The notes under the pieces are model-generated. The model was not told the origin of the DNA. It did not search any database and saw only the letters and a program-made list of their open reading frames with translations. From Parazoarcus communis SWub3 = DSM 12120 (GTDB lineage: Bacteria > Pseudomonadota > Gammaproteobacteria > Burkholderiales > Rhodocyclaceae), in contig NZ_QKOE01000006.1 in assembly GCF_003226565.1 (NCBI RefSeq), positions 1-64,000 on the forward strand: a stretch of DNA of 64,000 nt, written 5' to 3'. Of this stretch, positions 1 to 8,961 are shown piece after piece (the stretch's first letter is position 1; each line of letters opens with the position of its first letter). Both the position numbers and the translations under genes were made by a program.

Positions 1-71
1 CCTGCGGGCGTACGCAAGGCGCAGTCGAGCTTGGCCTTGGCCACATCGATGCCCAGATGAAACGTATGCAT
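1..71 (-). CDS. IS110-family transposase, N-terminal fragment (runs off window)
   Basis: Read on the minus strand, an ATG at 71 opens a frame starting MHTFHLGIDVAKAKLDCALR that continues past base 1. The GIDVAKxKLD block is the hallmark first stretch of the DEDD (RuvC-like) catalytic domain of IS110/IS1111 transposases, including the first catalytic Asp. A GGAGGA ribosome-binding site lies six bases upstream. Only about 23 codons are visible, so neither the intactness of the element nor the IS110 versus IS1111 subgroup can be judged here. Confidence 0.8.
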   Translation of the reverse strand, partial: MHTFHLGIDVAKAKLDCALRTPA

Positions 72-290
72 GTGAAGTCCTCCGCTGATCTACCTTGTCA
101 ATGCGGGCTACCGGCATGCCGGGCCAAGGGCGGGGTGACAACCCCGCCAACACAGGCTCCGGTTGCCCTGAAGCTCGCGAACGTGCCAACATTCCGGGCG
201 CCGAAGAACCTTCACGAAGCGACGTGCTCCCAACCGTACAGGCCCCTGCATGCAGCCAGCTGTGCAAGTCCTGCTCATTGAAACGGTAAG
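72..290 (-). mobile_element. Putative noncoding left end of the IS110 element (possible bridge-RNA region)
   Basis: This stretch lies between the transposase start and the next gene and has no convincing ORF. It contains a perfect hairpin (GGCGGGG / CCCCGCC with a six-base loop, 129-148) and a perfect 12-bp palindrome CCGGCATGCCGG (111-122). IS110-group elements carry a long noncoding left end upstream of the transposase that encodes the bridge RNA guiding recombination; this size and position are compatible. The outer boundary is not visible, so the end coordinate is a guess. Confidence 0.4.
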
Positions 291-304
291 CGCCCGGAGT
301 CCCG

Positions 305-679
305 ATGACAGAAGACCAGTTGAAAAAGTGCCGCAACATCATCCACAGCCACGCAGCCGCAGCCGCTGCCGGCAATGCGGTACCGGTGCCGGGCCTGGGC
401 TTCGCCACCGACATGGTGACGATGAGCTCGATGGCGATGAGCCTGTGTGGCGTGTTCGGCGGCAGCATTACCCAGGAAGCGGCAAAAGCGATGGCGATCG
501 CCTCGATGAAGAACAGCATGCTGCAACAACCGGTCAAGACCGTCGCCAAGGAGCTGTCGAAGTTCGTGCCGGGGCTGGGGCTGTTGGTTGCACCGGGGCT
601 TTCGGTCGTGATGCTGGAGGCTGCGGGCTGGATTCTGGCGCGGGAACTGGAGGCGCGCACCACGGGCAAAGCCGACTGA
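305..679 (+). CDS. Small DUF697-like hydrophobic protein
   Basis: The product has 124 aa. After a short polar N-terminus come two glycine-rich amphipathic segments (AGNAVPVPGLGFATDM, about residues 22-37, and FVPGLGLLVAPGLSVV, about 86-101) in the pattern of DUF697 domains. Those domains usually form the C-terminal membrane-associated part of GTPases such as YcjF or Era-like proteins; here one stands alone without a GTPase domain. The ATG follows a GGAG motif. The function is unknown, and the adjacent IS110 end leaves open whether a partner gene was lost. Confidence 0.6.
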   Translation: MTEDQLKKCRNIIHSHAAAAAAGNAVPVPGLGFATDMVTMSSMAMSLCGVFGGSITQEAAKAMAIASMKNSMLQQPVKTVAKELSKFVPGLGLLVAPGLSVVMLEAAGWILARELEARTTGKAD

Positions 680-882
680 CAAATCGTGCTGCGTAAAATA
701 ATCAAAAATAAAGCTATCGTTATTGCCGGGCTTCCCCCATACTGCACGTCAGCGATATTCAAGTCGTGTAGTTTGTTTGTAGGCGTATCCGATTTTTCGG
801 TCGTATTCCCCCAAGTCATACCTCGCCGTCTTGATACTCGCCCCATTCAGGGGGCTTTCCCCATTTTCAGGAGATTCAAGAC
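680..882 (+). promoter_or_regulatory. Upstream/leader region of the cold-shock gene
   Basis: This is 203 bases without an ORF, with AT-rich stretches at about 690-730 and a T-rich, pyrimidine-rich part at 770-870. A long 5' leader is usual for csp genes and controls translation at low temperature. The last 60 bases contain facing GGGG and CCCC runs and end in AGGAGA before the csp ATG. No specific promoter is claimed. Confidence 0.3.
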
Positions 883-1086
883 ATGGCAGCAGGTACAGTT
901 AAATGGTTCAACGACGCCAAGGGCTTCGGCTTCATCACCCCGGAAGCAGGTGGCGATGACCTTTTCGCGCACTTTTCCGCAATCCAGGGCCAGGGCTTCA
1001 AGAGCCTCGCCGAAGGCCAGCGCGTCAGCTTTGACGTGACCAATGGCCCCAAGGGCCTGCAAGCGTCGAACATTCGCGCCGAGTAA
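883..1086 (+). CDS. Cold-shock protein (CspA family)
   Basis: This 67-aa single-domain protein binds single-stranded nucleic acids and acts as an RNA chaperone. Both RNP motifs are visible: KGFGFI at residues 14-19 and DLFAHF at 26-31, after the canonical VKWFNDAKG opening. The length is typical for the family. A strong AGGAGA site lies ahead of the ATG and a Rho-independent terminator follows, so it is probably monocistronic. Confidence 0.97.
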   Translation: MAAGTVKWFNDAKGFGFITPEAGGDDLFAHFSAIQGQGFKSLAEGQRVSFDVTNGPKGLQASNIRAE

Positions 1087-1125
1087 GTTGTAGTTCGACC
1101 TCGCGCCTCCGGCGCAGGTCATCTC

Positions 1126-1157
1126 AAGGCCCGACCCCTGTCGGGCCTTTTGCTTTT
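1126..1157 (+). terminator. Rho-independent terminator of the cold-shock gene
   Basis: AAGGCCCGAC (1126-1135) pairs with GTCGGGCCTT (1140-1149) around a four-base loop, followed by TTTTGCTTTT. This is a strong hairpin plus T-tract 40 bases after the csp stop. Confidence 0.9.
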
Positions 1158-1307
1158 GGGCTTCGCAAGCGCCCGCCTTGCGCTCAAAAGCCGCGTGGCA
1201 GCATTCGTCCTCACTGAGAAGCTTCAGAAAGCACGACGCACCGCCCGCACTTTTCCCGCGTGCCGTCCGTGCACGCCCGATCATCCCTGTCGACCAAGGA
1301 AAACCCC

Positions 1308-1670
1308 GTGTCCCAGCTCATCCAGCGAACTGAACTCAAGACCTTCTACTACACTCCGGTCCATTGTCCATTCTGCGGCGTGCGCGTCATGGGTGCCGAC
1401 CCCGACGACGAAACCCGCATCACCGCCTGCCCGCACACGCTGTTCATCGCCCACGATACCGCTTTCGAATACCGCTCGGCGCGCCTTGACCACAACCTGA
1501 AGCTCACCGGACTGTCTGAGCGGGAGATCGAGGCAAAGTGGCTTGGGGATGAACGGGGCATCGACGGCTTTACCGACATGGTCAGCGTCACCGATGCGAT
1601 CAAGGTCGCTGCCTACGAACCGGCACCCTCGGCCTACGGTTCCTACTATGGTTTTGCGCCGGTCGAATGA
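1308..1670 (+). CDS. Hypothetical protein with CxxC metal-ribbon-like motif
   Basis: The product is 120 aa. The chosen start is a GTG at 1308, seven bases after AAGGA; the upstream in-frame extension lacks a ribosome-binding site. Near the N-terminus, CPFCG (about residues 20-24) and a later CPH (about 42-44) could coordinate a metal as CxxC...CxH. The rest is acidic and soluble with no recognised domain and no signal peptide. Function unknown. Confidence 0.6.
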   Translation: MSQLIQRTELKTFYYTPVHCPFCGVRVMGADPDDETRITACPHTLFIAHDTAFEYRSARLDHNLKLTGLSEREIEAKWLGDERGIDGFTDMVSVTDAIKVAAYEPAPSAYGSYYGFAPVE

Positions 1671-1771
1671 CCCGCCGAGGGTACGCGGGGCGGCCAGGCA
1701 GGACAAGCCCGCCCGGCCTGTACTCGCCCTGACTGGGCACGTTCTGCACCTTGGTCTGGGGCGGATGCACG

Positions 1772-3619
1772 CTATGCTGCCGGTCTTCCACCCCAGCTGA
1801 ACCTGTTCTTCCCGGCATGCTTGGCAACGTACATGGCGGTATCTGCGTTCACCAGCAATGAACGGGTATCTTCGCCATGGGCGGGATACGCCACTGCGCC
1901 AACACTGGCCGAGATGCAGACTTCGCTTTCATCCAGCAGGAAAGGCCGCGCCAGCGCCTGGATGATCTTGCGACCGACGGCCTCGCAATCCTGGGTTCTG
2001 GCCAGCGCCGCGAGCACGATGCCAAACTCGTCGCCCCCCAGTCGAGCCACGGTGTCCTCCGCCCGAACGCAGCCCTCCAGCCGACGGGCCACCTGCTGCA
2101 ACAGGGCATCGCCCGCGGCGTGGCCACGGCTGTCGTTGACCGCCTTGAAGCCATCCAGGTCGATATACAACACTGCGGCCAGGTCACCGTGCCGGCGGGC
2201 GGATTCCAGCACCCGGTCAAGACGGTCGAGAAACATCACGCGATTGGGCAGACCGGTCAGTCCGTCATGCAGGGCGGCGTGCGACAGCCGTGCCTCCAGC
2301 GCCTTGCGCGCGGTAATGTCCTGCGCCACCGCCACCAGGAACTCCGCCTTGCCATCCGCATCCGTCACCACACTGAGTGCCTCGCAGACCCATAGCGTAC
2401 TGCCGTCCTTGCGCCGGTAGGTTTTTTCGATCTCCGGCGCGGCCAGTGGCGAGTGTTCCGCCAGGCGGCTGGCGAGAAACTGCCGGATCTCGTCCTGGCT
2501 GTCCGCATCGCTCAGTTCAAATACGCTACGCTCGCGCAATTCGTCGCCGTCATAACCCAGCATCTGGCAGTACTTTTCATTCGCCCCCAGGATGCGTCCA
2601 TCCGGTGCGATATGGGCAATCCCCATCGCGGCCTGGTGAAAGGTTGCACGGAACACTGCCTCGCTGGCGCGCAAGGCATCTGCGGCCGTACGCTGACGGG
2701 CCAGTACCAGCATCAGCAGACTGGCAAACAACACCAGGACGGCGGTCGCGCTACCCGCCATCACCAGGTAGGATCCGCGCCGTTGGGAGACCAGCGCCAG
2801 TTCTTCGGCATACGCCGTACCGACAACCACCATCAACGGATAGCCTGCCATCCGGCGATAGCTGATGATGCGCTCGACGCCGTCCTCCAGACTGCGATGG
2901 TCGATGAGCTCTCCTTCCGGCGATGTCGGTTGCAGCCGGAACCACGCCAGACTGCGCGCGTCCATGCCAAAGCTGTCTGCGCCACCAAGCTTGCGTGCGC
3001 GCACCGCACCATCGAGCCCGGTGAGCTCCAGCAAGCCCTGCCCACCGAGGTCGGCATGGCGGTCAAACGCGGTGAAGTTGGCCGGATCCACCGACATCAC
3101 CACCACGCCGCCAAAACCGCCGTCCGGGCGCGATATGCGCAACGACATCGGGATCTGCCAGCGTCCGGAAACACGGCCCAGTACCGGGCGGCTGACGAAC
3201 AGGACATCCTCCCCGGCCGTCCGGTGCGCCTGGAAGAACTCGCGATCGGTGTAATTCACCCGGCCCGTCGGCTGACTGCTGCTGACGATCTGGCCGGTTT
3301 CATCCACCACACTGACGATGGTGAACATCGATTCGCGGATCGTCTGTCGTTCGACCCAGCGCCACAGATCAATGTCCGGCCCTTTCTGCAGATACTGCTC
3401 ACGGACGAAGGCAGCAACCTGCTCGGCAGCCTTCAGCGTGCGGAATACCTGTTGCTCGTAGGCAATCGCCAGGTGGGTGTTGGACTTCATCGCCGCAGCG
3501 ATGGACTGCTCACGCTCGAACACGACGCGTTGCAGCGTCACCAACCAGAGTCCGGCCACACCCAGCCCGCACAACAGGGCAATGAACAGGTTCAACGGGA
3601 TTCCGGTACGCTTGCGCAA
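1772..3619 (-). CDS. Membrane diguanylate cyclase (Cache-PAS-GGDEF)
   Basis: The product, about 615 aa, is predicted to make cyclic di-GMP. An N-terminal TM helix (NLFIALLCGLGVAGLWLV) and a second at about residues 275-300 flank a periplasmic sensor of the Cache/PDC type. A PAS domain with a PAC end (VAQDITARKALE) follows, then GGDEF with an intact active site (RLGGDEF near residue 530); no EAL domain is present. The best start is TTG at 3619, with an AGAGAG site inside the end of the upstream gene, which ends at 3624, so the two are probably translationally coupled. An in-frame start at 3721 would add 34 unconvincing residues. Confidence 0.9.
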   Translation of the reverse strand: MRKRTGIPLNLFIALLCGLGVAGLWLVTLQRVVFEREQSIAAAMKSNTHLAIAYEQQVFRTLKAAEQVAAFVREQYLQKGPDIDLWRWVERQTIRESMFTIVSVVDETGQIVSSSQPTGRVNYTDREFFQAHRTAGEDVLFVSRPVLGRVSGRWQIPMSLRISRPDGGFGGVVVMSVDPANFTAFDRHADLGGQGLLELTGLDGAVRARKLGGADSFGMDARSLAWFRLQPTSPEGELIDHRSLEDGVERIISYRRMAGYPLMVVVGTAYAEELALVSQRRGSYLVMAGSATAVLVLFASLLMLVLARQRTAADALRASEAVFRATFHQAAMGIAHIAPDGRILGANEKYCQMLGYDGDELRERSVFELSDADSQDEIRQFLASRLAEHSPLAAPEIEKTYRRKDGSTLWVCEALSVVTDADGKAEFLVAVAQDITARKALEARLSHAALHDGLTGLPNRVMFLDRLDRVLESARRHGDLAAVLYIDLDGFKAVNDSRGHAAGDALLQQVARRLEGCVRAEDTVARLGGDEFGIVLAALARTQDCEAVGRKIIQALARPFLLDESEVCISASVGAVAYPAHGEDTRSLLVNADTAMYVAKHAGKNRFSWGGRPAA

Positions 3620-3623
3620 GACA

Positions 3624-4328
3624 CTACTCTCTGGAAAACAATATTGCCGGCTCGGCCGATCCACGAAAATCCAGCGGCTCTGCCATCCCCCCCGCCCGGG
3701 CCCTGGCCCGCGCCTGAGCATGGTTCAGGTCCGCGGCAAAAAACCGTACCGGCTTGCCCAACGCACGTGCCGCCAGCATCTCGTCACGGGCAATGTCTCC
3801 CCCACCAATACCGACCATCGCCCGGCTGACCGCCACAATCGCAGCAGACGTGGGTGACAGCACACCAGTGTCGGCCAATCGGCCACCCCAGCTTCCATCC
3901 GGCACGTAAAACACATGGTCAACGCAGGGCGACAAGGCGACGCGCTCGTCACGGGCCAGCGTAGACACGATGCCCAAGGTGGAGAAGCCGCGGCGTTTGG
4001 CAAGCTGATAGACCGCACCAATGCCCTCCGCAGTAGCGCCGATGTTGATCAGCGTTGCTTCGGGGGCTTCTGCCGCAAGGATGACCTCGGCCTGTTGCAG
4101 CATGGCAGCAGCGTCTTCGTAACCCGCGCCGGAATAACCGACAAAAGTCAGCACGGAGCGCCCGCTGTCGCGGACGAAAGCCTGGATGGTCGCCAGATCG
4201 GCCTCACGCACATCCCGAGGCCCGTCACACGCCTGCGACTCAAGCGGCAGCACACTCAGGCCGGAGAACAGCAGTACAGGCCACACACCCTGCCTGCGAG
4301 GAAAACACATCTCGAGTGGAAACGGCAT
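3624..4328 (-). CDS. Exported protein with a LOG/SLOG-like Rossmann core
   Basis: The product is about 234 aa, starting at MPFPLEMCFPRRQG with a hydrophobic export segment (VWPVLLFSGLSVLPL) and a possible cleavage site before CDG. The mature part has alternating beta/alpha segments with glycine-rich loops (INIGATAEGIG, MVGIGGGDIARDEM) reminiscent of nucleotide-binding LOG/SLOG folds, but I cannot assign a family. Its stop lies five bases from the diguanylate cyclase start, suggesting it supplies a periplasmic input or partner for that sensor. AGAGGG lies nine bases upstream of the start. Confidence 0.6.
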   Translation of the reverse strand: MPFPLEMCFPRRQGVWPVLLFSGLSVLPLESQACDGPRDVREADLATIQAFVRDSGRSVLTFVGYSGAGYEDAAAMLQQAEVILAAEAPEATLINIGATAEGIGAVYQLAKRRGFSTLGIVSTLARDERVALSPCVDHVFYVPDGSWGGRLADTGVLSPTSAAIVAVSRAMVGIGGGDIARDEMLAARALGKPVRFFAADLNHAQARARARAGGMAEPLDFRGSAEPAILFSRE

Positions 4329-4475
4329 ACCGGAACGCCCTCTCTCGATGGCCGGCGCAGTGCGCGACCGGCAATGGTGCTGATGATACCCCGCAGGCAC
4401 TGCAGCATTGGCATTTTTTGGGACCGGCTCCGCCCTCTGAAGCTGGCGGCACGACACCATGCAACATGCGAGGGA

Positions 4476-4724
4476 TCAGTCCTGCCCTGCCTCCCATTGA
4501 TCTGCCAGATCGATCACCGCACGGATCGCGGCACGCGCCTGCGGGCTGTTCTTCCAGCAACTGGAGCCGACCAGCTCGGATGCCCGGGTCACGATGTCCA
4601 TCGTGCTGGCCCCTCGAAGATGGACGATCGACTCGTAGCCCATCTGCTCCAGCCGGGCAATCACGGTGGGGCCGACGCCCTTGAGGCGCATCAGCGCCAT
4701 GCGCTCTTCGATCGGAAATGGCAT
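4476..4724 (-). CDS. Helix-hairpin-helix protein (Cdd1/pathogenicity-locus family)
   Basis: The product is 82 aa, dominated by a helix-hairpin-helix element (LKGVGPTVIARLEQMGYESI, about residues 14-33), which resembles the Cdd1 family of small, possibly DNA-binding proteins. The start has GCAGGAG upstream. A C-terminal helix with WEAGQD completes the fold. Function is unknown; it appears to stand alone. Confidence 0.75.
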   Translation of the reverse strand: MPFPIEERMALMRLKGVGPTVIARLEQMGYESIVHLRGASTMDIVTRASELVGSSCWKNSPQARAAIRAVIDLADQWEAGQD

Positions 4725-4811
4725 GGGGGACTCCTGCGGTGACCGACGCCAACGTGCTGCATCCAGAAGGGCATGATACATGACGATGGCACGGCATGCC
4801 GAACCGGTGAT

Positions 4812-5186
4812 TCAGCGGGAGGGTGCCTTGCCTCGACGCCACAACACCCAGGAGTAGACCGCCACATTGACCACCACGACGGTACCCGCCAATGCAAGCT
4901 GCAGCTCACGTGTCAATCCGTCGGGATAGATGACGGGTAGTAGATAGTGCTCGATGAAACTGCCCTCGTAGCCCGCCTGACCGGCCCGAGCACGTAGCGT
5001 GTTTTCCAGCGGCGTCAGCGGACACAAGCCGCCGCTGAGCTCGATGTGGATGCCCCAGGCCGCGGCTGGCAGGTGGGCGAAGGCCACGCGCGGCCAGCGC
5101 AAGACCGGCAAGCCACCTGCCAGTACGAACAGGATGAAGGCAAGGTGAAGCACCAGCACCGCATCGGCGGCAAGGCGATAGGTCAT
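4812..5186 (-). CDS. DUF2784 family membrane protein
   Basis: The product is 124 aa with three predicted TM segments: AADAVLVLHLAFILFVLAGG near the N-terminus, a central segment, and LALAGTVVVVNVAVYSWVLW near the C-terminus. The conserved loop with GGLCPLTPLEN and a YEGSFIEHYL stretch is characteristic of DUF2784. The start at 5186 follows GGAGGG. Function unknown. Confidence 0.8.
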   Translation of the reverse strand: MTYRLAADAVLVLHLAFILFVLAGGLPVLRWPRVAFAHLPAAAWGIHIELSGGLCPLTPLENTLRARAGQAGYEGSFIEHYLLPVIYPDGLTRELQLALAGTVVVVNVAVYSWVLWRRGKAPSR

Positions 5187-5267
5187 GCAGGCCCTCCAGA
5201 AACGCAAAACCCGGCACGTAACCGGGTTCTGCACAGCGACCAGCCGGAGCCGTCACCCTGGCCGGGG

Positions 5268-6314
5268 TCAGGCGACGATGGTCTGCGCCTCACCGTCCTT
5301 GCGACTGTCGATGGTGCCGATGCGATACACCGTCTCACCCGCGGCGCTCAGCTGGGCCGCAACCGCGTCAGCGACGTCGGCGGCAACCACCACGACCATG
5401 CCGATGCCGCAGTTGAACACTCGGTACATTTCCTGTGCATCGACATTGCCAGCCTGCTGCAGCCACTGGAACAAGGGCGGCAAGGTCCAGCTGCTGGCCT
5501 CGATGCGGGCAGTCAGCTCGTCGCGCAGGATGCGCGGCACGTTTTCGGTGATGCCGCCACCGGTGATGTGAGCCATACCCTTGACCACGCCCGGCATGGA
5601 CTGCATCAGCGCAAGCAGCGGCTTGACATAGATACGGGTCGGCTCCATGACGACGTCGCGCAGCGGACGGCCGTGGAAATCGGCGTCAAGGTCGGGCTGG
5701 GCAAGCTCAATGATCTTGCGCACCAGCGAATAGCCATTGGAATGCGCACCGCTGGAAGCCAGCCCCAGCACGACGTCGCCCGGCACGATCTTGCTGCCGT
5801 CGATGATGTCGGCCTTTTCCACCGCACCCACGGCAAAACCGGCCAGATCGTACTCACCGTCGGGGTACATGCTGGGCATTTCGGCAGTTTCGCCACCGAT
5901 CAGCGCACAACCCGCAAGCTCGCAGCCTTGCGCAATCCCCTTGACCACATCAGCGGCGGTATCGACATCAAGCTTGCCGCAGGCAAAGTAATCGAGGAAA
6001 AACAGTGGCTCGGCACCCTGCACCAGAATGTCGTTGACGCTCATTGCCACCAGATCCTGCCCAACCGTGTCATGCTTGTTCAGGTGGAAGGCCAGCTTGA
6101 GCTTGGTACCGACGCCATCGGTGCCGGACACCAGCACCGGCTCCTTGAACTTTTTCGACAGCTCGAACAGGGCGCCGAAACCGCCGATGCCACCCAGCAC
6201 TTCGGGGCGCATGGTGCGCTTGGCGAAGGGTTTGATGCGGTCGACCAGGGCGTCGCCGGCCTCGATGTCGACACCGGCGTCACGATAGGAAAGGGAGGGT
6301 TTCTGGGCGCTCAA
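5268..6314 (-). CDS. purM: Phosphoribosylformylglycinamidine cyclo-ligase
   Basis: The product, 348 aa, is AIR synthetase, which converts FGAM plus ATP to AIR in purine synthesis. The start is a TTG at 6314 preceded by AGAGGAA, giving the usual family N-terminus ([16 protein letters not shown]). Family blocks are clear: [11 protein letters not shown], the [10 protein letters not shown] segment and [10 protein letters not shown]. The gene is divergent from perM, with 140 bases between them, as in other Rhodocyclales. Confidence 0.97.
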   Translation of the reverse strand: MSAQKPSLSYRDAGVDIEAGDALVDRIKPFAKRTMRPEVLGGIGGFGALFELSKKFKEPVLVSGTDGVGTKLKLAFHLNKHDTVGQDLVAMSVNDILVQGAEPLFFLDYFACGKLDVDTAADVVKGIAQGCELAGCALIGGETAEMPSMYPDGEYDLAGFAVGAVEKADIIDGSKIVPGDVVLGLASSGAHSNGYSLVRKIIELAQPDLDADFHGRPLRDVVMEPTRIYVKPLLALMQSMPGVVKGMAHITGGGITENVPRILRDELTARIEASSWTLPPLFQWLQQAGNVDAQEMYRVFNCGIGMVVVVAADVADAVAAQLSAAGETVYRIGTIDSRKDGEAQTIVA

Positions 6315-6453
6315 GGTCGTTCCTCTGGCAGTACTGAATGCGGTTTCCAGCCGCCTGGCATTGCATTGCGCTTGAGGCGGCAACACCAAGTGGCTACATT
6401 TACGGGTTTCACGGACAACGTTTGTCCGCAACAGGCTCGCGATTTTACTTGAA

Positions 6454-7536
6454 ATGAACGCTTCCCGCGCCGACCGTCTGCAAACAGCTGCCTGGGCCGG
6501 TGTCGCATTGGCGCTGATCGGCCTGTTCTGGCTGCTTTCGCCCATCCTGACGCCTTTTGTGGTCGCTGCGGTGTTCGCCTATATCTGCGACCCGGCCGTC
6601 AATTGGCTGGTGGCGCGCCGCCTGCCGCGCGCAGCAGCGGTGCTGCTGGTGATCTCGAGCATGGGTCTGATCCTGATCACCCTCATTCTGGTGCTGCTGC
6701 CCATGCTGTACCGCGAGGCCATGACGCTGGCGCGCCGCCTGCCCGACCTGGTCGAACTGTTCAACCATAGCGTCAGCCCCCTGCTGGCTGCCCGGCTGGG
6801 TGTCGAGTTCCAGCTCGAGGCCAGCCAGTTCCGCGACTGGATGAGCCAACACTGGGACAGCGCCCAGGACGTGGTTCCCATCCTGCTCGGCCATCTCAAG
6901 ACCGGTGGGCTCGCCTTCATGGGTTTTCTGGCCAATTTGTTCCTGATTCCGGTGGTGATGTTCTACCTGCTGCAGGAATGGCCGCGCCTGATCAAGAGCT
7001 TGCAGATGGCCGTACCCCGGCCATGGCTGGAACGCACGACAAAGACGCTGGGCGAAGTCGATCAGGTCCTGTCCGAGTTCCTGCGCGGACAATTGTCGGT
7101 CATGCTGCTGCTGGCGGTGTTCTACGCAATCGGCCTGTCGATTGCAGGACTCAATTTCGCCCTGCCGGTCGGGGTCATCACCGGTCTGCTGGTGTTCATC
7201 CCCTACGTTGGCTTCGGCGGCGGCCTGCTGCTGGCCGTTCTGGCTGCGTTGCTGCAGGGTGACGGCATGACGCCGCTGATCGGCGTGGCAGTGGTCTATG
7301 GGCTGGGTCAGTTGATCGAGAGCTTCCTGCTGACGCCGTACCTGGTGGGCGAGCGCATCGGCCTGCACCCGCTGGCAGTCATCTTTGCACTGATGGCCTT
7401 CGGCCAACTCTTCGGTTTTGTCGGCGTGCTGGTGGCACTGCCGGTCAGTGCCGCCCTGCTGGTCGGCCTGCGCCAGGTCAGTAGCGCCTGGTTTTCCAGC
7501 AAACTTTACCTGGGCGAACAAGGGTCGTCGAAATGA
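6454..7536 (+). CDS. perM: AI-2E/PerM family permease
   Basis: The product is 360 aa with about eight TM helices and the family's C-terminal conserved stretch ([20 protein letters not shown] and [19 protein letters not shown]). Relatives have been linked to autoinducer-2 export or Na+(Li+)/H+ antiport; the substrate here cannot be read from sequence. The stop overlaps the hda start (ATGATGA), so the two are co-translated. Confidence 0.9.
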   Translation: MNASRADRLQTAAWAGVALALIGLFWLLSPILTPFVVAAVFAYICDPAVNWLVARRLPRAAAVLLVISSMGLILITLILVLLPMLYREAMTLARRLPDLVELFNHSVSPLLAARLGVEFQLEASQFRDWMSQHWDSAQDVVPILLGHLKTGGLAFMGFLANLFLIPVVMFYLLQEWPRLIKSLQMAVPRPWLERTTKTLGEVDQVLSEFLRGQLSVMLLLAVFYAIGLSIAGLNFALPVGVITGLLVFIPYVGFGGGLLLAVLAALLQGDGMTPLIGVAVVYGLGQLIESFLLTPYLVGERIGLHPLAVIFALMAFGQLFGFVGVLVALPVSAALLVGLRQVSSAWFSSKLYLGEQGSSK

Positions 7537-8222
7537 TGAAACAACTGACCCTGGACATCCGCGCCGACGCGCCGCCCACGCTGGACAACTTTGTCGCTGG
7601 CGGCAATGCCGAACTGGTCGCCAGCCTGTCGCTGCTTGCGACCGACCGTCGCGCCCTGCCCGCCCCTCATCTTTACCTGTGGGGCGAGAGTGGCAATGGC
7701 CGCAGCCACCTGCTGCAAGCCACCACGGCCCGGGCCGAAGCCGGTGGGCGCCCTGCGCACTATCTGAACGCTGCGTCGATTCAGGACACGCTGCCCGAAA
7801 CCGAAGCAGCACTGCTGGCCATAGACGATGCCGATCAGCTGTCGCCGGCCGCCCAGATCGCCGTGTTCAATGCCTTCAACCGCGCTCGCCTCAACGGCCA
7901 GTCACTGCTGCTCGCGGGCCCGGTCGCACCCCTGGGGCTGAGCTTGCGCGAGGATCTGCGTACCCGCATCGGCCAGTGCCTGATCTACGAAGTGCAGGCC
8001 CTGGACGACGATTCGCGCGCGGCCATCCTCGCCACCCTGGCCGAGCGCCGCGGCCTGCGTCTGGCCGACGAGGTACGCGACTTTCTGTTGCGCCACGGCC
8101 GCCGAGACCTGCCCAGCCTGCTGGCCGCGTTCGACGCACTCGATGCCGCGTCGCTCGAACAGAAGCGGCCCATCACCCTGCCGCTGCTGCGCGAGATGAT
8201 GCAGCGCGGACTGGCGATCTGA
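7533..8222 (+). CDS. hda: DnaA inactivator Hda (RIDA protein)
   Basis: The product is 229 aa, a DnaA-like AAA+ protein lacking the DNA-binding domain IV. The N-terminal QLTLDI (residues 4-9) fits the beta-clamp-binding peptide of Hda, which lets clamp-loaded Hda stimulate ATP hydrolysis by DnaA. The Walker A is GESGNGRS (51-58), a variant in which the usual GKT becomes GRS; the Walker B region is LLAIDDADQ. It overlaps perM by four bases. The GRS variant is worth noting for nucleotide binding. Confidence 0.92.
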   Translation: MMKQLTLDIRADAPPTLDNFVAGGNAELVASLSLLATDRRALPAPHLYLWGESGNGRSHLLQATTARAEAGGRPAHYLNAASIQDTLPETEAALLAIDDADQLSPAAQIAVFNAFNRARLNGQSLLLAGPVAPLGLSLREDLRTRIGQCLIYEVQALDDDSRAAILATLAERRGLRLADEVRDFLLRHGRRDLPSLLAAFDALDAASLEQKRPITLPLLREMMQRGLAI

Positions 8223-8275
8223 ACATCGCCCCTCCCCACCACTCAACCCTTACTGCCTGGATAGACCGAACCCGC

Positions 8276-8938
8276 ATGGATCTCGTCCTTTTTGACCTCG
8301 ACAACACGCTGCTGGCCGGCGACTCCGACTTTGCCTGGGCCCAGTTCCTGATCAGCAAAGGCGTGCTCGACCGCGAAGTGCAGGAAGCGAAGAACATTGC
8401 CTTCTACGAGCAGTACAAGGCAGGCACCCTGGATATCTTCGAATTCCTCGATTTCCAGCTTGCCCCGCTGGCCCGTCACAGCCGTGCCGAACTCGACGCC
8501 TGGCATCGTGAATTCCTGCAGGACAGCATCCGGCCAATGATCACTGCCCAGGCCCGGGCACTGGTCAATCAGCATCTCGAGCGCGGCGCCATCGTCGCAG
8601 TCGTCACCGCCACCAACAGTTTCGTGACCGGCCCGATCGTGCGCGAATTCGGCATTCCGCACCTGATCGCCACCATCCCCGCGCAGCAGGATGGCGCCTT
8701 TACCGGAAAGCCACGCGGCACACCGGCGTTCAAGGGCGGCAAGATCGAGCGTGTGGAAGCCTGGCTGGAATCACTCGGGTTGTATTTCGGCAGTTTCGAA
8801 CAGAGCTGGTTCTATAGCGACTCGCATAACGACCTGCCGCTGATGCAGAAGGTCGATAAGCCCGTCGCGGTCGATCCCGACGATACCTTGCGCGCACACG
8901 CCGTAAAGCGCGGCTGGCCGGTCATCTCACTACGCTGA
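8276..8938 (+). CDS. HAD-IB family phosphatase (SerB-like)
   Basis: The product is 220 aa. Motif I is FDLDNTLLAGDSD, motif II is VVTATNSF, and motif III/IV is FYSDSHNDLPLM, placing it in HAD subfamily IB, where many members act on phosphorylated alcohols or amino acids. It follows hda by 53 bases, a common gene order in this group. The substrate is unknown. Confidence 0.92.
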   Translation: MDLVLFDLDNTLLAGDSDFAWAQFLISKGVLDREVQEAKNIAFYEQYKAGTLDIFEFLDFQLAPLARHSRAELDAWHREFLQDSIRPMITAQARALVNQHLERGAIVAVVTATNSFVTGPIVREFGIPHLIATIPAQQDGAFTGKPRGTPAFKGGKIERVEAWLESLGLYFGSFEQSWFYSDSHNDLPLMQKVDKPVAVDPDDTLRAHAVKRGWPVISLR

Positions 8939-8961
8939 GCGCGGCACCGGGCGGCCGGCCT

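Noticed and set aside
5046-6452. Long plus-strand frame opposite purM
   Set aside because: purM is unambiguous on the minus strand; the antisense frame is a codon-bias artefact.
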